This document shows positions 25,556 to 33,729 of a DNA stretch of 53,148 bases, piece after piece. The notes below the pieces were generated by a model that saw only the letters and a program-made list of their open reading frames with translations, was not told where the DNA came from and searched no databases. Position 1 is the stretch's first letter. Every line of letters begins with the position of its first letter. Both the position numbers and the translations under genes were made by a program. The stretch lies in the NCBI GenBank assembly GCA_934486615.1, contig CAKSQO010000013.1:1-53148 (forward strand), in the 5' to 3' direction. The DNA comes from an uncultured Eubacteriales bacterium. Its GTDB lineage: Bacteria > Bacillota > Clostridia > Oscillospirales > Acutalibacteraceae.

Positions 25556-25665
25556 TCATCAACAGAGTAGACTCGGGCGCGTTAAGTGTCGACCGAACGG
25601 GGAGTTGTCGGTCGAACGAAAAGGGTTTGAACCCTTGCGGTGTCCGCGTTGCATCCCGCTGTAAA
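25556..25665 (+). ncRNA. Tetrahydrofolate (THF) riboswitch
   Basis: Contains the conserved folT-motif elements in order: AGAGTAGAC, GCGCGTTAAGTGTCGACC, the stem GTCGACCGAAC / GTTGTCGGTCGAAC, then GGGTTTGAACCC, GCGGTG and CCGCGTTGCATCCCGCTG. This is the class that binds reduced folates and turns down folate transporter genes. Downstream, ACGCTCTCC (25681-25689) can pair with GGAGGAGTGT (25709-25718), which includes the folT ribosome binding site and precedes a T-run, so ligand binding could block translation or end transcription. Confidence 0.92.
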
Positions 25666-25724
25666 ATAATAGGACTGCAAACGCTCTCCCTTTATTTTAA
25701 GCGAAAGAGGAGGAGTGTTTTTTT

Positions 25725-26324
25725 ATGTCTGAAAAAATTAAAAAAAAGCTCGGTGCGGATAACTTTTCCAACCCGAAAAAGGCCGTTCTTTCGATTGCCT
25801 TTACGGCGATATTCATCGCACTGTTTTTTGTGCTCGACAGGTTTCTGGGCTTCTACCCGACCGACAGTATGAAAATCAGCTTTTCGTTTCTTGCCGTCGC
25901 GGTATGCTCGGTCTATTTCGGCCCTGTCGCCGGTATGCTGACGGGAGGGCTGGGCGACCTGCTCGGCGCGCTGCTTATTCCGCGCGGCGCACCCAACCTG
26001 CTGCTGACCATGACGGCCGCGCTCGGCGGGCTTGTTTACGGGCTGCTGCTTTACTCGCCCGAGGGGTATGAATTTACGAAAAAGCAGCTTATCGTGCGCG
26101 TTGTTGCGGCAAATCTGATAATTTCGCTTGTGCTCAATCTGACGATGAACACGTTTTCGATAGCGCTGATGTACGGCGGCGACAACGTGCTCGGCTACGC
26201 GCTCGCGAGTCTCCCCGCCCGCGCGGTAAAAGAGAGCATAATGTTCGTTATCCGCTCTCTCTGCCTTATAGCCATAACCCTCCCCGAGGGCAGGGTAAAG
26301 AAGATTTTCAGTACGCGCTCATAG
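25725..26324 (+). CDS. folT: Folate ECF transporter S component FolT
   Basis: Substrate-binding membrane subunit of an energy-coupling factor transporter, 199 residues. It has about five to six hydrophobic segments (AFTAIFIALFFVLDRFLGF, then FSFLAVAVCSVYFGPVAGML and others) and the family GGLGDLLGALLIPRGAPN region. Folate specificity comes from the THF riboswitch in its leader; the sequence alone would only say ECF S component. The shared T and A subunits are not nearby. AGGAGGAG precedes the ATG and is probably masked in the ligand-bound leader. Confidence 0.88.
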   Translation: MSEKIKKKLGADNFSNPKKAVLSIAFTAIFIALFFVLDRFLGFYPTDSMKISFSFLAVAVCSVYFGPVAGMLTGGLGDLLGALLIPRGAPNLLLTMTAALGGLVYGLLLYSPEGYEFTKKQLIVRVVAANLIISLVLNLTMNTFSIALMYGGDNVLGYALASLPARAVKESIMFVIRSLCLIAITLPEGRVKKIFSTRS

Positions 26325-26345
26325 CACGCATAACAGATAAGTTTA

Positions 26346-26415
26346 AACCCCGCTTCAAGTAACTGCCGAGCGAGCTTGAGGCTCACCGCAGCGCTTGAGC
26401 GGGGTGGTTGTTTTT
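26346..26415 (+). terminator. Nested-hairpin terminator after folT (element C)
   Basis: ACCCCGCTTCAAG pairs with CTTGAGCGGGGT (26394-26405), followed by GGTTGTTTTT. The inner part contains GAGCGAGC and GCTCACC. Same family as elements A, B and D. Confidence 0.85.
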
Positions 26416-26866
26416 AGTGAATGATTACAGTGAAAAGTTTCGGTGTGCCTAAAGGCACGGATTGGGATTTTTGCTTTTGCATATTAAATCCGCGCCGTAG
26501 GCGCACTTTTATTATTAAGTTTTCAGTATTCATTAGTGCCAAAAAAAGCCTCCCCTTGCTTCAAGGGGAGGCTTTTTGAGAGTTCGCACCGCGCCACAAG
26601 GCTCCCTTTGCGTAAGGGGTTATTCCCCGCAGTGCGGGGAAATGTCTGCGAAGCAGACAAAAGGGTCCGCCGCCGTTAGCGGCGGTCAGCGAAGCCGCCT
26701 GAGGGGTCGACAAATTACATGTGGTACTTGTTGCGCGAAGAAGCGGTTAAATTAACTTGCTGCGCAAAAACGCGGACAAACACCCTTTGGGTGCGCGGAC
26801 AAGCGTACGGCGTCCGTGCGCGGGGTGGTTACTTCCAATAACCCGCCGTGCAAAAACGCGTACTAA
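26416..26866. repeat. Mosaic of intergenic repeat modules
   Basis: No gene. In order: a shortened GTGCCTAAAGGCAC element (26441-26464); a near-perfect GCCTCCCCTTG / CAAGGGGAGGC hairpin with T-run (26541-26576); a 70-bp module (26614-26683) of small hairpins CCCCGCAGTGCGGGG, GTCTGCGAAGCAGAC and CCGCCGTTAGCGGCGG, repeated at 32057-32126 with two mismatches; and a GCGGACAAACACCC / GGGTGCGCGG unit near 26772-26799 also found near 32353-32380. Confidence 0.85.
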
Positions 26867-26935
26867 AAATCCCCCGCTTCGAGTTGCTGCCGTGCGAGTT
26901 GTAAACTCGCTAAGAGCCGCTTCTGCGGGGGATTT
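26867..26935 (-). terminator. Nested-hairpin terminator after gpmI (element D)
   Basis: Minus strand: AAATCCCCCGC at the 5' side pairs with GCGGGGGATTT at the 3' side, followed by TTAG. Inner hairpin GCGAGTTTAC / AACTCGC. It faces element C across the repeat block, as A faces B. Confidence 0.85.
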
Positions 26936-26969
26936 ACTTATCTGATATACGCGCTTTGTTCGCGGACAA

Positions 26970-28514
26970 TCAGTCCTTGACTGCGCGGATTAAAGAAACG
27001 CCGGTCATTTCGGTGGGTTGGGGGAGACCGAGGAGACTGAGCATCGTCGGAGCGATGTCGCACAGACGGCCGCCCTCGCGCAGCTCGACCTTCCTGCCGA
27101 TGACCGCGAACGGAACGGGGTTGGTCGTGTGCGCGGTAAACGGAGTTCCGTCGGTGTCGAGCATACGGTCGGCGTTGCCGTGGTCGGCGGTCAGCAGCAT
27201 AACGCCGCCCATCGACAGCGTAGCGTCAGCGACGCGGCCGACGCAGGTGTCGACAGTCTCGACAGCCTTGACAGCGGCCTCGAACACGCCGGTGTGGCCG
27301 ACCATGTCGCAGTTGGCGAAGTTGAGGATAACAACGTCGTACTTGCCGCTCTCGATGGCATCGACGACCTTGTCGCAGACCTCGTTTGCGCTCATCTCGG
27401 GCTGCAGGTCGTAGGTCGCGACCTTAGGCGAATTGACGAGAATGCGGTCCTCACCCTTGAACATGACCTCCTCGCCGCCGTTGAAGAAGAACGTGACGTG
27501 CGCGTACTTCTCGGTTTCGGCGATGCGAAGCTGGGTCTTTCCGTTGGCTGCGAGGTACTCGCCGAGCGTGTTTTTAAGGCTCTCGGGCTTGAAAGCAACC
27601 TCGACGTTGGGCATGGTCGCGTCGTACTGGGTCATGCAGACGTAAAAGACGTCGACCTTGCCGCCCTTGCGCTCAAATCCGCTGAAGTCGGGATCGACAA
27701 AGGTGCGGGTTATCTCACGCGCGCGGTCGGGGCGGAAGTTGAAGAATATCACGCTGTCGCCGCTCTTGACGCGCTCGGTGCCGTCAACAACGGTCGGCAG
27801 AACGAACTCGTCGGTCAGGTGCTTGCCGTCGCCGTCGACAGTCTCGTAAGACTTTCTGACAGCCGCGGCCGCGTCGGTCGTGTGCTCGCCCTCGCCGAGG
27901 ACGATGGCGTTGTAGGCCTTCTCGACTCTGTCCCAACGGTTGTCGCGGTCCATTCCGTAGAAGCGGCCCATGACGGTGGCGATCCTGCCCGCGCCTATCT
28001 CGGCGAGCTTTGCGTTGCACGCGTCGATGTAGTCGGCGGCGCTGGCGGGCGGCACGTCTCTGCCGTCAAGCAGAGCGTGGATAAAGATGCGCTCGATACC
28101 GCTCTTCTTCGCAAAATCGACCAGAGCGTACATATGCTCGATGTGGCTGTGCACTCCTCCGTCGGAGAGCAGTCCCATCAGGTGCAGGGCGCTGTTGTTT
28201 TTCCTGCAGTTTTCGACCGCGCCGAGAAAGGCTTCGTTTTTGAAGAAGCCGCCCTCGTCTGCGCACTTGGTGATGCGGGTCAGCTCCTGATAAACGACGC
28301 GTCCCGCGCCGATGTTGGTGTGGCCGACCTCGCTGTTGCCCATCTGGCCGTCAGGCAGGCCGACGTCCATACCGGAAGCACCGATCTGCGTCCAGTCGCA
28401 GGTGGAGAAAATTTTGTCGAGTCTGGGGGTCGACGCGGCGTAAATGGCGTTGCCCTTGTGCTCGGGATTGATACCGAAACCGTCCATTATCGTAAGAACG
28501 ACAGGCTTTTTCAT
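26970..28514 (-). CDS. gpmI: 2,3-bisphosphoglycerate-independent phosphoglycerate mutase
   Basis: Interconverts 3- and 2-phosphoglycerate with two Mn ions; 514 residues. Alkaline-phosphatase superfamily features: TIMDGFGI near the N-terminus, the phosphorylated Ser in GQMGNSEVGHTNIGAGR (about residue 61), DGRDVPP, GRFYGMDRDNRWDR, NFANCDMVGHTG and TADHGNAD. Last gene of a pgk-tpiA-gpmI operon; tpiA ends 34 bases upstream. AAGGAGGAAC precedes the start. Confidence 0.97.
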   Translation of the reverse strand: MKKPVVLTIMDGFGINPEHKGNAIYAASTPRLDKIFSTCDWTQIGASGMDVGLPDGQMGNSEVGHTNIGAGRVVYQELTRITKCADEGGFFKNEAFLGAVENCRKNNSALHLMGLLSDGGVHSHIEHMYALVDFAKKSGIERIFIHALLDGRDVPPASAADYIDACNAKLAEIGAGRIATVMGRFYGMDRDNRWDRVEKAYNAIVLGEGEHTTDAAAAVRKSYETVDGDGKHLTDEFVLPTVVDGTERVKSGDSVIFFNFRPDRAREITRTFVDPDFSGFERKGGKVDVFYVCMTQYDATMPNVEVAFKPESLKNTLGEYLAANGKTQLRIAETEKYAHVTFFFNGGEEVMFKGEDRILVNSPKVATYDLQPEMSANEVCDKVVDAIESGKYDVVILNFANCDMVGHTGVFEAAVKAVETVDTCVGRVADATLSMGGVMLLTADHGNADRMLDTDGTPFTAHTTNPVPFAVIGRKVELREGGRLCDIAPTMLSLLGLPQPTEMTGVSLIRAVKD

Positions 28515-28548
28515 AAAGCGTTCCTCCTTTTATCGGGTAATGGAAAAA

Positions 28549-29316
28549 TTACTTGCTCGCTGCCTTGACGATAGCGGCAAAGTCGGGAGCCTTCAGCGAA
28601 GCGCCGCCGATAAGGCCGCCGTCAACGTCGACCTTGCTGAGCAGCTCGTCGGCGTTCTTTGCGTTCATGGAGCCGCCGTACTGAACGGTAACCTTCTCGG
28701 CGCACTCGGGGCAGTAGATCTCGGCGAGGGTCCTGCGGATAACGGCGCAGACTTCCTGAGCCTGCTCGGCGGTAGCGGTCTTGCCGGTGCCGATGGCCCA
28801 CACAGGCTCGTAAGCGATGATGACCTTGTCAAGCTGCTCGTGGCCGATGCCGCCCAGAGCGATCTTGACCTGCATGGCGACCAGCTCGTCGGTAACGCCC
28901 TGCTCGCGCTGCTCAAGATACTCGCCCACGCAGACGATGGCGGTCATGCCGGCGTCAACGACGGCCTTGGTGCGCTTGTTGACAGTCTCGTTGGTGTCGC
29001 CGAAATAGGTGCGGCGCTCGCTGTGGCCGGTGATGACGTACTCAACGCCCATCTCCTTGAGCATATCGGCGCTTATCTCGCCCGTGAACGCGCCGCTTTT
29101 CTCCCAGTGGCAGTTCTCGGCGCCGATTTTGATGTTGCTGCCCTTAGCAGCCTCAACGGCGGCGTGAATGTCGACAAACGGCACGCACAGCACGACGTCG
29201 CAGCCCGCGTCGGCGACGAGGGGCTTCATCTCGCCTATAAGAGCGGTGGTCTCGCTCGGGGTCTTGTTCATTTTCCAGTTGCCGGCAATAACGGCCTTGC
29301 GTACTGACTTTTTCAT
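28549..29316 (-). CDS. tpiA: Triosephosphate isomerase
   Basis: Interconverts dihydroxyacetone phosphate and glyceraldehyde 3-phosphate; 255-residue TIM barrel. It has the catalytic Lys in AGNWKMNK, His in ITGHSERR, Glu in YEPVWAIGTGK (the mobile-loop signature), and the phosphate-binding VQYGGSMNAKNA and GGLIGGASL. AAGGAG precedes the ATG. A 32-bp palindrome separates it from pgk. Confidence 0.97.
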   Translation of the reverse strand: MKKSVRKAVIAGNWKMNKTPSETTALIGEMKPLVADAGCDVVLCVPFVDIHAAVEAAKGSNIKIGAENCHWEKSGAFTGEISADMLKEMGVEYVITGHSERRTYFGDTNETVNKRTKAVVDAGMTAIVCVGEYLEQREQGVTDELVAMQVKIALGGIGHEQLDKVIIAYEPVWAIGTGKTATAEQAQEVCAVIRRTLAEIYCPECAEKVTVQYGGSMNAKNADELLSKVDVDGGLIGGASLKAPDFAAIVKAASK

Positions 29317-29368
29317 TGTAAACGCTCCTTGATATATCTTTGATTTTGTCCGTTTAAGACGTTGAAAA

Positions 29369-29400
29369 TTTTCGGGAGAATGTGCACATTCTCCCGAAAA
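29369..29400 (-). terminator. 32-bp perfect palindrome between pgk and tpiA
   Basis: TTTTCGGGAGAATGTG followed by its exact reverse complement, 10 bases after the pgk stop. On the minus strand it is followed by TTTTC. It could be an attenuator, an RNA-processing site or an mRNA 3' stabiliser setting the pgk to tpiA ratio. Confidence 0.75.
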
Positions 29401-29410
29401 ACAGCGGTTT

Positions 29411-30625
29411 TTATTTGTCGTCGGCTGCAGCTACGCCGGGCAGCTCCTTGCCCTCGAGGAACTCGAGAGAAGCGCCGCCGCCGGTGGAGATGTGGCTCAT
29501 CTTATCACCGAAGCCGAGAGTGTTGACGGCCGCAGCGGAGTCGCCGCCTCCGATGATGGTGATGGCGTCGGTCTCGCTGAGCGCCTTTGCAACCGCAATG
29601 GTGCCCTCGGCGAGCTTCGGATTCTCAAACACGCCCATAGGTCCGTTCCAGACAACGGTCTTGGCGGTCTTGACAGCGTCGGCGAACAGCTCGCGGGTGG
29701 CAGGTCCGATGTCCAGACCCATCCAGCCGTCGGCAATCTTGTCGGCGGCGAAAACCTTGGTCTCGATGTCGGTGTTGTCGATCGGGTCGGGGAAGCTCTG
29801 AGCCGCTACGTTGTCAACGGGCAGCAGGATCTTAACGCCCTTCTGCTCGGCCTTTGCAAGCATATCCCTGCAGTAGTCGATCTTGGTCTCGTCAACGAGA
29901 GAGGTGCCGACCGAGTAGCCCTTTGCAGCGAGGAAGGTGTAAGCCATACCGCCGCCGATGATGAGGGTGTCGGCCTTGTTGAGCAGGTTCTCGATAACGT
30001 TGAGCTTGTCGGCAACCTTAGCGCCGCCGAGAATGGTGACGAACGGGCGCTTCGGATCCTCAACAGCGTTGCCGAGGTACTTCAGCTCCTTGCCCATGAG
30101 GTAGCCCACAACGCAGGTGTCAACGTAATCGGTAACGCCGACGGTGGAGCAGTGAGCGCGGTGCGCGGCGCCGAACGCATCGTTGACGTAAATGTCGCAA
30201 AGGGAAGCCAGCTCCTTGCTGAAGGCCTCGCCGTTCTTGGTCTCCTCGGGACGGAAGCGGGTGTTCTGCAGCAGGACAACGTCGCCGTTGTGCATACGCT
30301 CGATGGCCTTCTTCGCGTTCTCGCCGACTACGCAGTCATCGGCGGCGAAGAAAACGGGACGGCCGAGCTTCTCGGCAAGGCGGACGGCAACAGGCGCGAG
30401 CGACAGCTCGGGCTTCGGCTCGCCCTTCGGCTTGCCCAGATGGGAGCAGAGGATAACCTTTGCGCCGCTGGTGATGAGCTTGTTGATGGTGGGCAGAGCG
30501 GCGACGATACGGTTCTCGTCGGTGATGACACCGTTCTTGAGCGGTACGTTGAAGTCGCAGCGGACAAGTACCTTCTTACCGTTAACGTCGATGTCGTCAA
30601 CGGTCTTTTTGTTAAGCATGGACAT
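29411..30625 (-). CDS. pgk: Phosphoglycerate kinase
   Basis: Makes ATP from 1,3-bisphosphoglycerate; 404 residues. It has the N-terminal substrate loop LVRCDFNVPLKNG, DENRI, SHLGKPKG, then VNDAFGAAHRAH, the hinge LGGAKVADKL, and the C-terminal nucleotide region WNGPMGVFE and GGGDSAAAV. The ATG at 30625 has AAAGGAAG nine bases upstream; a longer open frame to 30667 adds a non-family N-terminus. First gene of the triose operon; no gapdh gene is present alongside. Confidence 0.97.
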   Translation of the reverse strand: MSMLNKKTVDDIDVNGKKVLVRCDFNVPLKNGVITDENRIVAALPTINKLITSGAKVILCSHLGKPKGEPKPELSLAPVAVRLAEKLGRPVFFAADDCVVGENAKKAIERMHNGDVVLLQNTRFRPEETKNGEAFSKELASLCDIYVNDAFGAAHRAHCSTVGVTDYVDTCVVGYLMGKELKYLGNAVEDPKRPFVTILGGAKVADKLNVIENLLNKADTLIIGGGMAYTFLAAKGYSVGTSLVDETKIDYCRDMLAKAEQKGVKILLPVDNVAAQSFPDPIDNTDIETKVFAADKIADGWMGLDIGPATRELFADAVKTAKTVVWNGPMGVFENPKLAEGTIAVAKALSETDAITIIGGGDSAAAVNTLGFGDKMSHISTGGGASLEFLEGKELPGVAAADDK

Positions 30626-30704
30626 AACAGGTGACTTCCTTTCATTATATCGGCCGCGCCGCCGCAAGCGGGCAAGCCGAATTTTTACATTCTAACACGA
30701 ATAT

Positions 30705-30733
30705 ATTCTATTATAATTCTGTCCGTTTTTCAA
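30705..30733 (-). promoter_or_regulatory. Possible pgk operon promoter
   Basis: Minus strand TTGAAA (30733-30728), 17 bases, TAGAAT (30710-30705). Another TATAAT lies closer, about 10 bases before the pgk start, but without a matching -35. Confidence 0.45.
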
Positions 30734-30773
30734 GTATAATTATAGGAAAAAGCCAAAGATTGTGATTTTGTTA

Positions 30774-31283
30774 TCAATTTCCGGCTGCGTCCCAGTCATA
30801 CATGGTCAGTTTGCCCTGATTTTGCAGCTGCGGATAGCCCCATTGGCGCAGCACCTCGTACACTCCTATCGCGACGGAGTTCGATAAATTCAGGCTGCGC
30901 GCGCCGCCGATCATCGGTATGCGAAGACAGCGGTCGGGATGCTCAAAAAGCAGCTTCTCGGGCAGGCCGTGCGTCTCGGCTCCGAAAAAGAGGTAGCAGT
31001 TGTCGGGATAGGTCATATCCGAGTGGGTGTTAAGCGACTTGGTCGAGAAAAAGTAGAACTCGCCCTCGTTTTTCGACAGAAAGTCGTCGAGGTCTGAGTA
31101 GCAGCTGATGTCGAGCAGATGCCAGTAGTCAAGCCCCGCACGCTTGAGCTTTTTGTCGTCAACGGTGAAGCCCATCGGGCCGACCAGATGCAGCCGCGCT
31201 CCCGTGGCGGCGCAGGTGCGCGCGACGTTGCCCGTGTTCTGCGGTATCTGCGGCTCGACCATAACGATATTGAGGGTTGCCAT
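30774..31283 (-). CDS. trmL: tRNA (cytidine/uridine-2'-O-)-methyltransferase TrmL
   Basis: SPOUT-class enzyme of 169 residues that methylates the 2'-O of nucleotide 34 in certain leucine tRNAs. Family features: NIVMVEPQIPQNTGNVARTCAA at the N-terminus (written here in part), GARLHLVGPMGF, the knot region CYLFFGAETHGLPE and the C-terminal IPMIGGARSLNLSNSVAIGVYE. The ATG at 31283 gives a family-like start, but its AAGGA is 14 bases away; a GTG at 31295 is an alternative. Transcribed alone, divergent from the acetyltransferase gene. Confidence 0.92.
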   Translation of the reverse strand: MATLNIVMVEPQIPQNTGNVARTCAATGARLHLVGPMGFTVDDKKLKRAGLDYWHLLDISCYSDLDDFLSKNEGEFYFFSTKSLNTHSDMTYPDNCYLFFGAETHGLPEKLLFEHPDRCLRIPMIGGARSLNLSNSVAIGVYEVLRQWGYPQLQNQGKLTMYDWDAAGN

Positions 31284-31434
31284 AAAAACAATCACTGTCC
31301 TTAAAGTTTTGGGTTCGGTATATAATAGCATTTTTAAGCGAAAAAATTCAATGAGACATATGTGAAATATGAGTTGATTTTGGGCGCGGTTTGGATTAAA
31401 ATAAGGGCAACAAAAGCGAAAGGAGCGCGTCAAA

Positions 31435-31944
31435 ATGCGCGTAAGAGAAGCGACCTATTCCGACATCGACGGCATTGCCGCGCTTTACGACGCGGCGCGC
31501 GACTACTTCCGCTCGGCGGGGATAGACCAGTGGCTCGACGGCCACCCGAACGCCGACACGGCGTTCGCCGCGATAGAGGACGGCGTCTGCTACGTCGTGC
31601 TCGACGACGACGGAGCGCTCGCGGGCACATTCGTGTGCGACTTTTCGGGCGAGGACGCCTACCGCGTGATATACGACGGCGAGTGGCTCAACGACGACGA
31701 GTACGCCGCCGTGCACAACGTCGCCGTCGCTCCCGAGATGAAAGGAAAAGGCGTCGCAGCCGAGATGTTCCGCTTCGTCGAGCGCCGATGCCGCGAAAAC
31801 GGAGTGTCCAACGCCCGCGGAGACACGCACCGCGACAATATTTCAATGCAGCGGGCACTTGAGAAAAACGGCTTTGTCCGCTGCGGCACGATAAAATACC
31901 TGCAGTACGGCGAAAGAACAGCGTATCAAAAGAGCTACCCGTGA
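31435..31944 (+). CDS. GNAT-family N-acetyltransferase
   Basis: Single-domain acetyltransferase of 169 residues. The N-terminus MRVREATYSDIDGIAALYDAA (start of the fold), the acetyl-CoA loop HNVAVAPEMKGKGVAAEMF (motif A, R/Q-x-x-G-x-A form) and the C-terminal DTHRDNISMQRALEKNGFVRCG (motif B, in part) are clear. The substrate cannot be named. AAAGGAG lies about 9 bases before the ATG. The stop codon lies in the loop of the terminator hairpin. Confidence 0.88.
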   Translation: MRVREATYSDIDGIAALYDAARDYFRSAGIDQWLDGHPNADTAFAAIEDGVCYVVLDDDGALAGTFVCDFSGEDAYRVIYDGEWLNDDEYAAVHNVAVAPEMKGKGVAAEMFRFVERRCRENGVSNARGDTHRDNISMQRALEKNGFVRCGTIKYLQYGERTAYQKSYP

Positions 31945-31957
31945 GGGTAGCTCTTTT
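31928..31957 (+). terminator. Terminator overlapping the acetyltransferase stop
   Basis: AAAGAGCTACCC (31929-31940), loop GTGA, GGGTAGCTCTTT (31945-31956), then T and CAG. The UGA stop is inside the tetraloop, so a terminating ribosome would cover the hairpin. Confidence 0.9.
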
Positions 31958-31958
31958 C

Positions 31959-32555
31959 AGGTAAGAGGTAATAGGTAATAGGTAAGAGGTGAGGTGCCGC
32001 CAAAGGCGGATTGGAAAATGGGTAAGCTGTGCACCGGTAAAGGTTCCCCTTGAAGCAAGGGGTTATTCCCCGCAGTGCGGGGAAATGTCTGCGAAGCAGA
32101 CAAAAGGGACCGCCGCCGTAAGCGGCTGTCAGCGCAGCTGACTGAGGGGATTTATCAAATTACTTGCTGCACCGGTTGAGCGAGGCAGAGGTTAAAATAA
32201 CCCACTGCGCCTTAACACGACCAATCCGCACGTGACGGCGCGTACTAAAAATCCCCACCGTCACGGCTAAAGCCGTGCCACCTCCCCTTACTTCAAGGGG
32301 AGCCTTGGGAGGGCGCGGTGCTCATCTGAAAAACCACCCTTCGCACCGAAACGCGGACAAACACCCTTCGGGTGCGCGGCCTAACCGTCTGTGACGGCGC
32401 GTACTAAAAATCCCCACCGTCACGGCTAAAGCCGTGCCACCTCCCCTTACTTCAAGGGGAGGCTTGGTAGGCGCGGTGCTCGTCTGAAAAACCACCCTCC
32501 GCACCCATTGCGCGGGGTGATTGTTGCCAATTACCTTCCGTACCAAAACGCGGAC
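31959..32555. repeat. Repeat-built convergent intergenic region
   Basis: No gene. In order: the GTAAGA-rich element (31959-32013, hairpin GCCGCCAAAGGCGG); an AAGGGG-type hairpin; the 70-bp module shared with 26614-26683 (32057-32126); then a direct repeat of about 117 bp at 32232-32348 and 32391-32506, containing GTGACGGCGCGTACTAAAAA, the GGCACGGCTTTAGCCGTG-type hairpin and CTCCCCTTACTTCAAGGGGAG. The copies differ at few positions and by one indel. Confidence 0.88.
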
Positions 32556-33395
32556 TTACAAGCGGTGTAACACCGCCTCGAAGGCGATGCCGTCGGTCAA
32601 GGGAGAGCCGGATTCGGCGGTCAGGCGGGTGGCTTCGTGCACGAAATCGGCCGCGTCGGCGACTGCGGCGCGCAGCGCCTTGCCCTGCACAAGCCGCCCG
32701 AACAGCACCGACGCGAACACGTCGCCCGTGCCCGCGAAGCTGCGCTCGATCCTCGCCGTCCGCACGGTGAAGCGTTCGCCGCGGGCGTCCGCGCCGACGT
32801 TGTCGACGAAGCCGCCGTCCGCGTGCACTCCCGTGACCACTGCGCTTTCGGCGCCGAGACACCTGAGAGCCTCCGCCATCCCGAACGCAGCGTCGAGCGC
32901 GTCGGAGCCGCGAAGGGCGCTCACCTCGGCATAATCGCGCCCTGTCAGCAGGCACGCCTCGGTCAGGTTCGGCGTGGTCACCGTCGACTCGGCGACGAGC
33001 CGCGCCATCGCTTCGACCAGCTCGCCCGAGCAGCTGCTGTACAGCCGCCCGTTGTCCGCCATTGCGGGGTCGACGAGCCTGACGGCGTCGGGCTTTGCGA
33101 ACTCAAGCAAAAATCCGCGCAGGATTTCAGCCTGCCGTGCGTTGCCCAGAAAGCCCGTGTATATTCCGTCAAAGCGCAGCCCGAGTGAGCGCCACTGCGC
33201 TATGTAAGGGACGAGGTTGTCGGTAAAATCCTCGATCCAGCAGCTTTTGTAGCCCGTGTGATTGCTCAGCACGGCCGTCGGCAGCGGGCACGCCTGCAGC
33301 CCCAAAGCGCCGAGAATCGGCAGCGCGACCGTCAGCGAGCAGCGGCCGAAGCCCGACAGATCGTTGACGGCCGCGACGAGCGGTACCCTTTCCAC
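32556..33395 (-). CDS. Pyridoxamine/pyridoxal kinase (PdxK/PdxY type)
   Basis: Ribokinase-fold vitamin B6 kinase of 279 residues. It has VAAVNDLSGFGRCSLTVALP, the B6-binding region LPTAVLSNHTGY, DPAMADNGRLY, TPNLTEACLLTG, and the anion-hole GTGDVFASVLFG with its catalytic Asp. It phosphorylates B6 vitamers with ATP. The start is GTG at 33395, two bases after the trxA stop, with only a weak ribosome binding site; it probably relies on coupling. Last gene of the ywlG-FAD-trxA operon. Confidence 0.88.
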   Translation of the reverse strand: MERVPLVAAVNDLSGFGRCSLTVALPILGALGLQACPLPTAVLSNHTGYKSCWIEDFTDNLVPYIAQWRSLGLRFDGIYTGFLGNARQAEILRGFLLEFAKPDAVRLVDPAMADNGRLYSSCSGELVEAMARLVAESTVTTPNLTEACLLTGRDYAEVSALRGSDALDAAFGMAEALRCLGAESAVVTGVHADGGFVDNVGADARGERFTVRTARIERSFAGTGDVFASVLFGRLVQGKALRAAVADAADFVHEATRLTAESGSPLTDGIAFEAVLHRL

Positions 33396-33397
33396 TT

Positions 33398-33715
33398 TTA
33401 AAGCTCGCCGAGCAGCTCAAGCAGCGCCGACTTCTGCTTGAAGCCGACCGAGCGCTCGACTACCTCGCCGTTTCTGAAAATCAGCACGGTCGGTATGCTT
33501 TCAACGTCAAAGTCGCGCGCAAGCTCGGGCGAGTCGTCCACGTCGACCTTCGCGACAACGGCCTTGCCGTCAAGCTCGTCGGCCAGCTCCTCAATTACGG
33601 GAGCGAGCATTCCGCACGGGCCGCACCAGGATGCGCCGAAGTCGACGAGCACGGGCAGCTTGCTTGAATAAACCGTTTCGTCAAAATTGTCCTGATTAAG
33701 AATCATTTCCGACAT
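33398..33715 (-). CDS. trxA: Thioredoxin
   Basis: Cytosolic dithiol oxidoreductase of 105 residues with the classical WCGPC active site at about residues 30-34 and the cis-Pro in SIPTVLIF. No signal peptide. AAGGAG precedes the ATG. Its position between an FAD oxidoreductase and a B6 kinase is unusual; the FAD protein is not a thioredoxin reductase (it lacks a CxxC motif), so the partner reductase is elsewhere. Confidence 0.95.
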   Translation of the reverse strand: MSEMILNQDNFDETVYSSKLPVLVDFGASWCGPCGMLAPVIEELADELDGKAVVAKVDVDDSPELARDFDVESIPTVLIFRNGEVVERSVGFKQKSALLELLGEL

Positions 33716-33729
33716 TTGAAGGCATCTCC

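Noticed and set aside
26416..26866. Insertion sequence or transposase remnant
   Set aside because: No transposase fragment in any frame. The region consists of short hairpin modules that also occur in other intergenic gaps.
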